Source: Nitzschia sp. DOCU1
Lineage: Eukaryota > Bacillariophyta > Bacillariophyceae > Bacillariales > Bacillariaceae
Assembly (NCBI GenBank): GCA_951394045.1
Contig: OX595990.1
Span: forward strand, 558,001 to 622,000
Direction: 5' to 3'
Length of the DNA stretch: 64,000 nt
Part shown: piece after piece, positions 32,504 to 44,170 of the stretch
Layout of the letters: each line of letters starts with the position of its first letter
How positions within the stretch are numbered: the stretch's first letter is position 1
Made by a program: the position numbers and the translations under genes
The notes under the pieces: generated by a model
Told to the model about the DNA's origin: nothing
The model's input: the letters and a program-made list of their open reading frames with translations, nothing else
Databases searched by the model: none

Positions 32504-35177
32504 CTAGTAAGTGCACTCGAGAAGCGGCGAAATCCAAAAGGGTTCTCGCCCCAGCTTCCAAGTTTCCCAATGTCGTTTGTATTCCAAACGTTCCCGTGAC
32601 AATTTCGCGCCCGCGCCTACAATATCGTTGAGCCCGGAGTCGTCCTTTGGTCGTATCCAGCCAGTACGGGCATTAGCAGCTTCTTGCACCTGATTCCAAA
32701 ATGTTGGGGGTAGAGTGCAAATGTGGTCGTCGTCGGTACCCGATAGTTTGTTGCTCTCATCGGCGGAAAGATGATAAAAGGAAATCGAACAGATTTGATC
32801 TCGACTGACCAGTATATGCAGTTGCCCCGATGATTCTTCCGACCTGTGTACCATTGACGCAAGCACCGTTTCATCGATCGACCTTGCGTCGGACAGGATG
32901 TAAACATGACAGCTACTACTAGTTGAGTCTTGGTTTGAGTCCAGCAGCTGCTGAGCTGAAGACAGGAGAACAAAGTCAATGCAATTTTGGACGCCAACGG
33001 CATTTTCAAGGGAAGCATCCAACTCCAAGACCAGGATGGAAGAAGCAGAAGGAATGGGATTTTGATCCACGGGTGATGGAGAAGGACAGTAGGATACAAG
33101 TTCGTGAAAGAGCAGGCCATACAACACGTCCTGTCCATGAGCGTACAAGTCGGCCAACAAATGTATCGTTTCATTAGTTTCGTTGCGAATAGCAATCTCC
33201 CAGTCCGACACGTTGTATCTCAGTTGATTAAAGCGCAAAGAAAGCATAGTGTTGGAGTTAAGAATTGGCGTCGTTTCGTTTTGTTCTTGCAACCCAAAGA
33301 CTCCTGCATTGTCGTCGTCAAAGTCGATTTCCGTTACTACTTGCAGCGACTCGCCATTGTCGGACTTTTCAGATACCCAGGACTTGGGTGCCAATGAACC
33401 TCCCGTTTCGCAGGACGAAGAATGATCCTCCGACGGATCCTTCTTCTTTCTCCATTGTAAACTCATGTTGGTGACAATGGCAAACAAAAAGCCTAAGTGT
33501 AGGAAAACGAATGTCAGTAGGTCAGTAGCAGCATATATTAGAATTCGAGCCGACTTTGTGGCGTTGGCGACGGCGATTGTACTTACTATTCAGAGCACCA
33601 TAGATTTGCTCCACTGTTGGTCGATCAAAGTCCATCGCCACAACCACAACGCCGTTTGTTGTTGGCTTGTCGTTGTCGTCGCTAGTTGAAGTACTAACAG
33701 CATCATTGATGTAGCGATGTATATACTCATCGACTACCACTCGAATGGGAGCCAGAGGTTGTAAAAAGGGATAATGTCGAAAGGTTGGCGTTCCGGGTCC
33801 ATAATCATATCCGGATGGCGGCTTGTCGGGCAACTTGCAAAGTTTCAATTCGTCGTCCAATTGTATATCCTGCTTCCACGCTGCCATTTGCCTCCGATAT
33901 TCCATCAATTCTATTAGCAATGCCGTCGAACTACGCCTTGGATCTCCGACAATACCGTCCCTGGCCCATGCCGTAACATCCAGGTCTTCCAAATAGCCTG
34001 CTCCAGCCCATGGACCATGTTCTTGGATGGGATCGTCGCCATTATTACTTTCGTGTAGAGCGGTTACCACGGAGCATTTTTTCTCATGTACCAAAAACTG
34101 GGTCAAGAGTTGAATCGTCTTGGGGCGGTCCGACATTAAATGGACGCGGCAGGAACCAGCATGCTCATCTCCTAACAACCGCTCGAGACACTGCAATTCA
34201 TGAGGAACATAGGATCCATCGTCCGCCGCTACCGTGTGCCGGCTGTGGAGTGCCAGACTCCAGACAGAATCGTCATTGTCAGTTGTGGTTGGATCGAACG
34301 TGCTGGTACTAGTTTCTCCATTGATTGTTCGACTAGTAGACGCCGCGGTGGTGGGTCGTTGCAATTGAAAAATTTCCGAGTAGAGCATACCGAACAAAAA
34401 GTTTACTCCCTTGGAATACAAGTTGAATGCCAGTTGCTGAGAATCGGCGGGTAATAGTTGAATATACTCTTGATAGGCTTGGGTCTTGAAAGGATGATCG
34501 CTCCAGGCGTTGCGTGAAATTGACGTTTGCTCTTGCAACACGTCGGGGATTTGTGGATACAAGACCACTGGATAACGATCATCGTCTTGAGGAAAGCCGC
34601 CGTCATGGACCGTGTTGGAGACTGGTACGGGATCGTCCAACCCGAGGCGAGGCTGCCATTCCAGATACGATGGCATCCAGGGAGCCTGGAGGACCTCATT
34701 GCAGTCCTCTACTTGATTGGAGGTATTGTAATAGATCCACAGCACAGTGCGGTTGTGAATCATGGACCAGATGACGGTATTAAAAAAGGAGTGCAGAATG
34801 TTTCCAGAACGTCGAGGACACCAATAATATGCCACGGCATATTTGCGGTTGCTGTTGCGTTTGTCATTGTCAGCAGAGAATGAAAACTCGGACCGCAATG
34901 CTGACTCCGAGTGCAACGAAATGTACTTTTCAAGTTCCTGCACGGGGGCAAAGGAAGCCAGATCGGCAGTGATATTACTGGTATTCGACGCACCCGTGCC
35001 GTTGTTAGGAATCGGATCGCTCTTGGCTCGAATGTTCCCTTGTGAAAATCCAGACGATTGAAATGTGGGATCCAGCAATGTTTTCTTCCTTTGCAGCACC
35101 AGCGATAGCAAAATGAACCCCACAATGAACAACACGCCCTTTCTACTCCGGTCTCGAGAACAGCAGTGGCAGTCCAT
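32504..35177 (-). CDS. Type II membrane protein, glycosyltransferase-like, unknown family
   Basis: Two exons (33587-35177 and 32504-33492; 94-bp intron). With the split codon restored the frame reads GALNSFLFAIVTNMS across the junction, so the two long open frames here are one gene of 859 residues. ATG 35177 is chosen because it places a signal anchor close to the N-terminus (MDCHCCSRDRSRKG, then VLFIVGFILLSLVL); in-frame ATGs at 35270 and 35444 give longer forms. The lumenal part has many N-glycosylation sites, the segment YYWCPRRSGNILHSFFN and a HSRHT segment followed by YVPHELQCLERLL, patterns that recall fucosyltransferase-like GT-B folds. A second hydrophobic segment (SFLFAIVTN) follows the intron. 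Function is unproven; a role in protein or polysaccharide glycosylation is inference. Confidence 0.7.
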
Positions 35178-35848
35178 TCTACGTTGTTTTCGTTGTATTT
35201 TTTGTTGTGGTTGTTCTCTTGTGGTGTGGCGATGAATGATGATGGATGTGTCTTCCGGTCGCTCATGCATTCGCTCGGTCGAGATGCGTTTTTCTTCTTG
35301 TCCCGTCCTCGTTTTCAAATTGGATATGGCGTTGAATTGGCGTTGGAAGCAGGTTAGACAGGTCGGCGGCCGGCCACATGGCCGCCCGCTACATTGTTCG
35401 CTTAGCTGTTCGCCGTGGTTATGTAATTGTGTCTCACACGACATTGTTTTCTGTCTATCCGTCGTCGGGTATAACTCGGATTTATCAGTAGCTCAAAGCA
35501 AGTATGTTGCTAACCCTTGCCGTTCATGGGGTATTCTTTCGTTTCTATCACGTTATTATCCTCTACTTTGAAGGATAGTATCAACCTTCTAATGATCCTG
35601 GGAGACCTGGTAGCAGGCGAGAATTGTTCCGGGGAGGAGACCCCCTGCCCAAACGTTTGGACATTGCAACAAGGAAGTGCAAGGCGAGGAAAAGACTCGT
35701 AATGTCTAAATGCAACGACACGATGCTATAATCATCATCTTCTATGATCGTATTAACGTTCAAATACTGTACGACTTTGCTAAAAGTCTCTCTGCCTGTG
35801 AGCCATAGTCTTGGTCACCATTCCATCTCCCCCCTCTCTTTACTCCGT
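35178..35848. other. Intergenic region
   Basis: 5' flank of the glycosyltransferase-like gene. The coding frame stays open up to 35444 and could be translated if an upstream start is used. The rest, up to the end of the LURP1-fold gene, holds nothing recognisable. Confidence 0.4.
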
Positions 35849-37184
35849 TTAGGGTTCGTCGTGGAAGCTGTCATTCTCCAAATAACCAGCATTGGATCCA
35901 TCCGTGGTATCATTCTCCAAGTAACCAGCGTGAGATCCATCCGTGGTATTGTATTCCTCGCCTTCAATGTACCCCGCTACATCGGATTCATCATGCGTTT
36001 CGTCTTCAAGGTATCCATCAACCTCGGGTTGCTCTTCGTCGCCACCTTCCAGATAACCATCAGGCTCAAATTCTTCTTCCTCTTGCTCGTATGGCTCCGA
36101 ATGCAAATAACCTGCAACTTCCTCTTCCTCCTCCTCCTCTTCTTCGTCAGGATCTTGGTAACCAAGGTACCCTGCGGGTTGGAATTCTTCGTCTTCTTCG
36201 TACTCCTCTTCGTCGTCTTCGGGCGGCGCCATGAGCATCGGATACGCTGGCCGAGGAGGAGCATCGTAATCATCATCCAACGAATCATCGTCATCATCGG
36301 GATGTTCCTTTTCTTCGTAACCAATAATGGTCACAAGTGGCTGGCACAACGCCTTGTCAAAGGCATACGCAATGCAAAGTGCTGCCAACAAGTCGTTACC
36401 ACGCTCGACTTCCAAAAGATTCTTGGATTGATCAATGTTGATTTCGGGATCCCCAGCACCGGGGCGGTGAAAGTCCAGTTGCCACTTTCCGAGACGGACC
36501 ATGGGGGTGCAGCACACTGTCATACTTCCCAACCAGCCATGCATGGCTTCTAATTGCGTATCCATATTCTCCAAATCTTCTTGGTGCACCGAGTACTCGT
36601 AACGGCACTTGAGTGGGAAAATCATCAAAAAGGAAAACGGATACACGGATTCTAAATAGACGAAAAAGAAAAGACGCGAAAACAGAAAAGGATAAGAAAC
36701 TCCATTTCGAATCAGAAACAACAAAAACGATTCCCAGAATAATTCCAACTTACTTCCGTACATATCGCGCTCCTTATATTTGGGTTGACCTGGAAAGTTT
36801 GGCTTGTAAGTGCAAAAATCCCATCCATCCTTCCAATACTTGGTGATGAGTCGGCGCTTTATGTAGCAAAGTTTGTGCCCGTTCTCGTCTCCAAAGATCG
36901 CTTCGTACGATCCCATGGCATTATGCTGCACATCCAACACGGAAAAGATGGGGTTTCCAAATGTATCGGTAATCAACGTATCAGGCTCCCAGGCCCCATA
37001 GGGAATCTTGAGTCCAATTAACTCCCGTGTGGGAGGAAGACCGCCCATGCATTCACCCTGTAGTCAATTCAGAAGAACGGATAGTATCGTGTGAGAGACA
37101 AGGGTCATCAGGTGCGGGATAAAACGAGAATCTGCACCGCTTCTCTTTCGACACGCTACACTAGAAAGCTGCACTTACCGACAT
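35849..37184 (-). CDS. LURP1/Tubby-fold protein with acidic tail of repeated GYLE motifs
   Basis: Proposed exons 37179-37184 (ATGTCG only), 36754-37057 and 35849-36651; 370 residues. The six-base first exon is followed by a GTAAGT donor and joins in phase 0 to GGTGAATGC; if it is wrong, translation starts at 37048. Residues 20-220 have the LURP-one-related pattern: TFGNPIFSVLD, YEAIFGDENG, a run of beta strands, and a C-terminal hydrophobic helix (NDLLAALCIAYAFDKAL). This fold is shared with Tubby and scramblases and often binds phosphoinositides. The last 130 residues are acidic with seven copies of a (A/D)GYL(E) motif at 12-24 residue spacing. It is probably a cytosolic or membrane-associated adaptor. 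The second intron (102 bp) has no stop in frame, so retention would give a longer form. Confidence 0.72.
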
Positions 37185-37881
37185 TATGAAATAGAATTGT
37201 TGTTTAAAAAGGAAAATAGACTTGACGAGTTGAATCACTATCAAGAGGGCTCGTTTGTTCTTCAATCGCAACACATTACTACGCGCAAGTGGTCACAACA
37301 CAAGAGCATAGAGAGGCAGCCACCAAGCAAGACCCCGCGTTCGCGTGTCCCTTTCGGGCTTTTTTCCAGCGAGATAAAGCGGATCGGAGGGAGCTCTTGC
37401 TCGCGTGGGAAGATCTGGAGATCTTGGGTTCATCAAACAACTTCATTTAGAGTAGTAATTTCGACCGTCGAAATCTAATGACTGGAATTTGATATTCAAT
37501 TACATAGAGAATGTCGTATTTTTGCGAGTAAACGAAGCTATTTTTCAAGGAACGGTTTTGCATTTCTTCGTGCCACCCTTCCGCGGATCGATTTATGACC
37601 CGAGCGAGCGAGCGCTCCCACTTCTCCGGCCGAAAACAACTTGAGTCTACCAAGTCGACTTGTTGTCCTGTTAGTTGTTGTTGGAAAGCAACAATGATTG
37701 ATTCTACAATCAGCGTCTCAGGGCTATTAGTGGAGTTCCAGTCTGCTACTAGGGAGCGCTTTCAACCATAATCCAGATGATAACGTTGTTGTGAGTTTCG
37801 GTAGCTACCTAGCCATTGGAATGAGTACTACTATTAAAGCAGAGTAACTGATCCATTATTGTGGAGCACCCAATAGATGTT
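37185..37881. other. Intergenic region
   Basis: 5' flank of the LURP1-fold gene and 3' flank of the secreted-protein gene. No gene, RNA or repeat recognised. Confidence 0.4.
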
Positions 37882-39141
37882 TTATCCACTCCAGAATCCA
37901 TGTTCTTTTCGGAAGAAGCTCACTACATTGGTGACAGATCGAACTCGCCCCCAGGCTGCCAAGGCATGTCCCTTGTACATTTCCCACCGATCGGGACTAG
38001 CATCGGGGTCCGGCAAGAGCCTTAAAGTCAAGCCCTCGGTTTCCCAAGAGCGCAAATGTGTCTCCTTCCAACCCTGCACTTGAGTTTGTAGTAGTCGTTG
38101 CACTACTGGCGAAGCTTCTTCTATCGTTTCAATAGGTTCGGCTTGTAGCTCGAGCATGCACATGCGTCCAGGAGCATAAAAGGGCGGTCCTTCTCCATAT
38201 CGAGTGTATCGTAGTGATGGTCCTTTTTTTGTTGTAGTAGATGATCCAAAAAACAACTTTTGGAACCATGAAAATCGATTCGTTTGACGTCCCACCAGTT
38301 TCAATGTTGGAGCGTTCATGGTGTAAGTTTCTCGGGCGCCGAATTTGTGTTTGGTTTCCATGTTGCTAATACCGAATTCAATCCACTTGGCTCGTTTGGG
38401 CGACACTACCATGTAACTAACATTGCAAGGTGTTCCGTCGGTTGCAACATGTTCATTGGACTGGGTAAGATCGGGCAAGAACAGAGGACTTTTTGTAGAT
38501 CGACGTTTGCAATAGACGGAAAATCCCATTGTCCCGTCGTCGGGATTCCGTGTTGGATTCGCGACTCCCCACAAATGAATCGTCTTGTTGTTCTGCGACG
38601 ACGTAAGCAATGACGGCCACTCGGAATGAACCAGCACTTCGCCATTGGGTCTTTCAATAAAGGTGGTTGCCGTTTCGTAGACGGCCACTGCTTGATTCAG
38701 AGGAATGTTCTTTTCAGGAGAATACGGACGGATACGGATCTTTCGCAGAAGCGTCGTATGATTGTTGCCGTCTCCCATTGTGTAGCAAAAGACATGTTTG
38801 GACCACATGGTCGCCGCAAAATTCCACGTGGCATTGGGATGCTGCAAAACTTGAGAATAAATAGGTCGATCGACTGTTTCATTCTGCTGCAACAACGACA
38901 CCCACTCTACTCCTTCTACTGACGCCACACGCCGCCCATCCAAAGGATCGTAGAGAGCACCTTGGTATTTCCAGAGTTGTTGACCCCCGCCAGACTTGGC
39001 GTTGACCCAGTCGGCGACCAATGTGCTGCCGCCCCCGATGGGTTGGCGCGGAGTGATGGCTTGCGTCGTCGAAGACCACCAGCCACAACCACAAAATATC
39101 AAGAGAAAACACAGTCCGCCATTTTTCCTATTAGTCATCAT
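37882..39141 (-). CDS. Secreted protein of unknown family
   Basis: Single exon, 419 residues; MM at the start (39141 or 39138). Signal peptide MMTNRKNGGLCFLLIFCGCGWW. The mature part has no membrane helix, several N-glycosylation sites and a mixed alpha/beta composition with WKYQGALYDPLDGRRVASVEG, TWNFAATMWSKHVFCYTMGDG and YGEGPPFYAPGRMCMLELQ segments; the first loosely recalls bacterial DUF1838-type proteins but not closely enough to assign. The C-terminal third reads WKETHLRSWETEGLTLRLLP and is basic. It could be exported, ER-lumenal or go to the plastid. Function unknown. Confidence 0.75.
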   Translation of the reverse strand: MMTNRKNGGLCFLLIFCGCGWWSSTTQAITPRQPIGGGSTLVADWVNAKSGGGQQLWKYQGALYDPLDGRRVASVEGVEWVSLLQQNETVDRPIYSQVLQHPNATWNFAATMWSKHVFCYTMGDGNNHTTLLRKIRIRPYSPEKNIPLNQAVAVYETATTFIERPNGEVLVHSEWPSLLTSSQNNKTIHLWGVANPTRNPDDGTMGFSVYCKRRSTKSPLFLPDLTQSNEHVATDGTPCNVSYMVVSPKRAKWIEFGISNMETKHKFGARETYTMNAPTLKLVGRQTNRFSWFQKLFFGSSTTTKKGPSLRYTRYGEGPPFYAPGRMCMLELQAEPIETIEEASPVVQRLLQTQVQGWKETHLRSWETEGLTLRLLPDPDASPDRWEMYKGHALAAWGRVRSVTNVVSFFRKEHGFWSG

Positions 39142-39708
39142 CGTACAACCCTCTCGCCCACTCTCTTTGATTGCCTTGGAATGATGAGGTCGTTGACAAT
39201 GGACAATGAGAGGTGTGTTGTCGATCGGAAACCGAATTCGAGGTTGATGATGCCGAAATGCTCGAATGCTGAATCAAATCGAGTGGATCCAGAAGATCCA
39301 GTCTGGCAGACGTCAGTCAATGGCATGATTTATGGCGTGACTCACCAAGTACGCGCGAAACACATGATCGAACGGGACAAAAATTCATTGAAATTCACAC
39401 CACGTATTGTACGATAGTCACCTCAACCTCTGTCTGCGTCTGAACAAAAACAGTCTGTTGCCGGAGACAGAACTTTGACGCCGTAGCAGATCTGTTTGCC
39501 CTTGCAACGCTATCGGATGCTTTGAGTGGCGTCGTTGATCATCAGCATCACACTCTTTTAAATTGCCCGTTCCCTGCGTGGCTTTTTGCCGGGGCATCGT
39601 CGACGAACGAAAGCTGCCTCCACCTTATTCGCTCTCAGAAGCATCGGTCGATCTGCCGTTCCAACTGTGAATTAGGTTTCTTGTGTGGCTCCGTTTCACT
39701 TTCTTACA
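39142..39708. other. Divergent intergenic region
   Basis: About 570 bp between the secreted-protein gene (-) and the first triple-kinase gene (+), expected to hold both promoters. No gene was recognised. Confidence 0.45.
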
Positions 39709-42700
39709 ATGGGGTGCAGCTCCAGTCAACCTGCCGTCGTGCGTGATCATGCTCGTACCGAAACGAAAGATGTGTGGGATTCTGATTTTAGGTTTCCCAC
39801 CAGCAACGCCGCAGCCTCGACTGGCAGGCAGCTGCCAACGGGGGCGTCAAATATGAGTAAACTGAACAACAACACCAGCAATCTGGCCCTGGTGGACCGT
39901 CAACACGATGTTCGATTGAGTGCCACGTATCGACAAGAAGCCGCGGCTAGAAGCACGGGGGAAATCAGAATTGACGCCCCCAGTATTCCCGCGCCGATCA
40001 TACCGATTCAAAAGAAGTTGCCCACGCCTTCCACGATGCCGACTAGTTTTAACCCCCATCATCCACCCGTCGCCACGAATCAGCGACAAATATCACAACA
40101 AGCATCTTCCGCATATCCATTACCGGCCGGAATTGCAGAAGGATTCGAGAAATCCATCCCCGGTGATCTGATGGGCCACACCACTTCTCCAGGAATGAAG
40201 AAAAGTTATGCACCCCATGGTGCCATGAACAATCCAGGTCATCGGCCGCAGTCGATACCCATCCATCACAGTGCGATGCCCACCATACCTTCCACGGGGC
40301 CACTACCGACTATGTCTCAAGCCGTAGGAGCATCTGAGGTTCCGGGTCGCGGCCACCGTCAATCCAGGCCGCCCGATGCATACGGCGGCGGTGGGGGTAG
40401 TCGACCATCACACATGCCGAGTCGAGGCCCGGCTCCCCCAGCATCAGCTACAAAGCCCCAGCGGGCTCAATCTCATGACAGCTACCAGCTGGGTGGAGGG
40501 AATCAGAATCGACGATTTGAAGATTGCTATATTCCGGGACGAGATGTAAGTGCGGTTGTTTGTGGGAACTAGGATGGAGTTCGCTCTGTGCGCTCGGTTG
40601 TGATTATAGTAGTGTTGCCGTCAACTCACGCATCTTGTTTTTCACGTTATCCACATCTATAGCTCGGAAAAGGGGCGTTCGCCAAAGTCTTTATTGGAAC
40701 GGAAAAGTCGACGGGTGTCGAATATGCCATCAAAAAGATATTCGATCGATCCAAAATGAAATGGAATGGACGGGACGCCCTGATGGATGAAATCGGCAAC
40801 TTGCAAAAGTTAAGACAAGCGCCAAATATTGTGTACTTGCACGAGGTTTTTATGGAAAAACAGCAGTGTTATTTGGTCATGGAATTATTGCCAGGCAAGG
40901 AATTGTTTGAGCGAATCATTCAAAAGAGTACCTTTACGGAAGCAGAGGCGCGCGATTCATGTCGTTGTGTCTTGAACGCTTTGCATTTTATGCACGAGCG
41001 GAGAATGACGCATCGTGATTTAAAGCCAGAAAACTTGTTGCTAGTGGTAAGACCAAGTGCATTGTGCTGTTGTTGAAATAAATGGATGAGCACAATGATG
41101 GATGCGGCTCACATTCTGCAATTCGCTCGACTCGCCCCAGGATGAATTGGACATCGACAAGGTAAAGCTGTCCGACTTTGGCTTTTCCAAGTCGCTTCAA
41201 ACCAAGAATGAATGTCGTACATTATGTGGGACACCCGGATATTTGGCGCCGGAGATTTTGGAACGATGGCCGTCGTACGATGTCAAGTGTGATATATGGA
41301 GTTTTGGTGTTATATTGTTTCTATTGTTGGGAGGCTATCTGCCTTTTGACTCGCATGGGTCTAACGACACCAAACAAGTTTTTGAACGAACACGGAATGG
41401 TCAATACTACTTCTATCCCCAACGGTGGGAAGGAATTACCCAGGCGGCCAAGGATTTGATTGCGAAATGTCTAACTGTCAACCCCACAAAACGGATAAGT
41501 GCTCAAATGGCGCTGTCACACGAATGGATGGGGGAAGGATTGGCTTTACCCAAGACAATCATCAGCGCCCAGAGTTTGGCAAGTACATACACTCATGTGA
41601 GACGACAAAGGGATCAAAAGTACGGACAACGAGACGTCGTGAATCAAGTGGAACGATTGCGTGAATTGAACGATGACTTTACTGTGTTCTTGGAAGGACG
41701 ACAAGCCGACTCGATCGTTTCTGCCATGACTGGAGCGCGAACTGTTGGAGGCATGACGATGGCCACGAACAGCCCTCCGTTCAAAGAAGAAGGCAAGAGT
41801 GGAAAGCCATTCTCCTACTTTTACAACAAAGAAGCACAGCTGGGCAAGGGTGGGTTCGCTACCGTTTACCGCTGCCGCAACAAGCGCTCTGGGCTGACGT
41901 ATGCTGTCAAGGAAGTGGACACTACAAATTCATCCAAGGCTGAAGCAGCAGTCCTGCAAGACGAAATCACCGCGCTCAAATATCTGCGTGGAGCCCCTTC
42001 CATTATTCGTCTCTACGATGTCTTTGTGGAAGGCAAGATCACATATCTCATCATGGAAGAAATGAAAGGCGGAGATTTGCTACACCGAATCATCGACAAG
42101 GAAGTTTACACGGAGCGAGAGGCTCGAGATCTTTGTAAGGTCTTGTTCAGTGCCGTCAAATATTGCCACAATAAGCAAATCGCACACCGGGACATCAAAT
42201 TGGAGAATCTACTTCTACAAGAAGAAAACAACGACTCGTCGATTAAGCTTGCAGGTAAGTCGATACGACTCTCCTTCTCGTTTGGATTCTTCTTCTACTA
42301 ACCCATTGTTCTTGTCAACAAAGATTTCGGCTTTGCCAAGAAAGTGAAGAAGACGAATGGATTGAAGACGTACTTGGGCACTCCTACCTTCATGGCGCCT
42401 GAAATCTATGACTTGCGCTCACCTGGTTATGACGAACGTTGCGATTTGTGGTCCGTGGGAGTGGTGGTCTACTGCCTTCTGGGAGGATATCTGCCGTTTG
42501 AGGGTAACCCCAAGGAAATATCCGTACTTGTAATGCGTGGAGAGTATCATTTTCATGAGGAATACTGGAGAAATATATCGCCCTCGGCCAAGAAACTAAT
42601 CTCTTCGTTCCTGCAAGTGGATCCGAACAATCGTATTACTGCTCAGCAAGCCAATTCCTCTAGATGGATGACTATGGATGACGCCGAACTCTCTGTCGTC

Positions 42701-44170
42701 GATTTGTCATTGACCAAGAGTCGCATGCAGCGTATGACGACCGGAAAGGAGAAACTTAAGAATGCTGGCCGAGCGGTACGTATAAGGCATAGTTATGTGG
42801 TGTTGGAAATCTCGGCTCTTCTAACTTTTTTGAACTTTGGCAGATAATGGGTGCAAACAAACTACAAGCTGCTGCAGGTCTCAAGACATCCGTTCTTCAA
42901 GGCGGAAATTACTCCGATTATGAAATGGTCGGTTGTGGGAATGGCCTGGCTATTGATTGCGCCAAGGACGCTATACTTACCTTCTTCTCTTCGGAACCAC
43001 AGCAGAACATGGAGTCCATTGCCGAGTCAGAGAGCGATGCGGATATTGAAGTTTGTTTTGAAGATGTCTATGAACTTGGAAACCCGGTACGTGCATCGGG
43101 GATGTACCTTGTGGCGGATTTCCGTGTTGCCTTTGGTTGCATCCATCTGACTGGTGCTTTTTTGTCCCTTCTCAAATCCCTCTAGATTGGAGTTGGTAGC
43201 TTGGCCAAGATTCATGCAGCCAAAAATCTGTTGTCGAACAAGGAGTATTCCGTCAAGAAGGTTATTCGTCGGGAGCTCCATCCTGGCGATTTTGCGGCGT
43301 TGAACGATGAGATTGCGGTGCTCAAAGAGGTCGCCGAAGGCGGTAAGACGCATGTGGTATGTTTATATGAATACTACGAAGATCCCGACGCGACCTACTT
43401 GGTCATGGAGCGCATCCATGGAGAAATTCTGATCGACAAGCTGATTCAAAAGAAGAAGTATACAGAATTCGACGCCAAAGAGCTGGTGCGAAATCTGCTT
43501 CAAGGCGTCCGCCATTGTCACAGTAAACGTATTGCCATTCGGAATTTGACGCTGGACAATTTACTACTGGTACGTTTATCCTCGGCATGTGTGAACAAAC
43601 ATGATATTCTGTTCGCGCCGTTTCTCACATCATCCCACTCTCCGCACCCCCCATTAGCCCAATGAAAGTGCATCTGACATTATCATTACCGACTTTGAGA
43701 TTGCCAAAAAGGTTTTGTATCGCAATGCGTTGCGGACTCAATGCGGGACCCAAGAATTCGTTGCACCCGAAGTATTGGAGAACCGTCCTGCTTATGATGT
43801 TTCGTGCGACATGTGGACCGTGGGTGTCATTGTCTTTATCTTGCTGGGTGGTTACTACCCTTTCCGTGGCAAGACTGACGCTGAAATTCTCAAGAATGTA
43901 CGCTACGGCAATTTTGAATTCCGAGAACGACTTTGGAAGGGCGTTTCGGATGATGCTAAGAATCTGCTGCGACGCATGATGACTGTGAATCCTGACGAAC
44001 GTGTTACGGTCGACGAAGCATTGAACCATCCTTGGATCAAGGCGGACAACTCGTCGCTGTCGAACGATTTGATGGACAATGTGGCGGAAATCAGGAAAGA
44101 AGTGACGCACAAATTCAAAGCGGCCATCAACACTGTGGTGGCAACGCAAAAGCTTCAAGCTCAGCTGTAG
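39709..44170 (+). CDS. Triple CaMK-like protein kinase, paralogue A (third domain pseudokinase)
   Basis: Seven exons: 39709-40545, 40663-41046, 41141-42254, 42324-42775, 42844-43086, 43186-43569, 43658-44170; 1,308 residues. ATG chosen because it gives MGCSSSQP, a consensus N-myristoylation site with Cys3 for palmitoylation. A disordered Pro/Ser-rich region (1-265) precedes three kinase domains. K1: LGKGAF 280, Lys303, HRDLKPEN (Asp398), DFG 419, CGTPGYLAPE. K2: LGKGGF 641, Lys664, HRDIKLEN (Asp758), DFG 779, LGTPTFMAPE. K3: IGVGSL 1011, Lys1034, but the HRD site reads IRNLTLDN (Asn1130) and DFG reads DFE. K1 and K2 look active; K3 looks inactive. A CaMK-like basic helix with a K-FKAAINTVVATQKLQ core ends the protein and a related one follows K2. 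No EF-hand is attached, so calmodulin or autoinhibition is more likely than direct calcium binding. The closest relative is the next gene downstream. Confidence 0.92.

Noticed and set aside
36652..36753. Reading the LURP1-fold gene without its second intron
   Set aside because: The 102-bp segment is in frame, but it encodes an unlikely Phe/Leu-rich insert in the middle of the fold and has a GTAAGT donor and TTTAG acceptor. Spliced form preferred.
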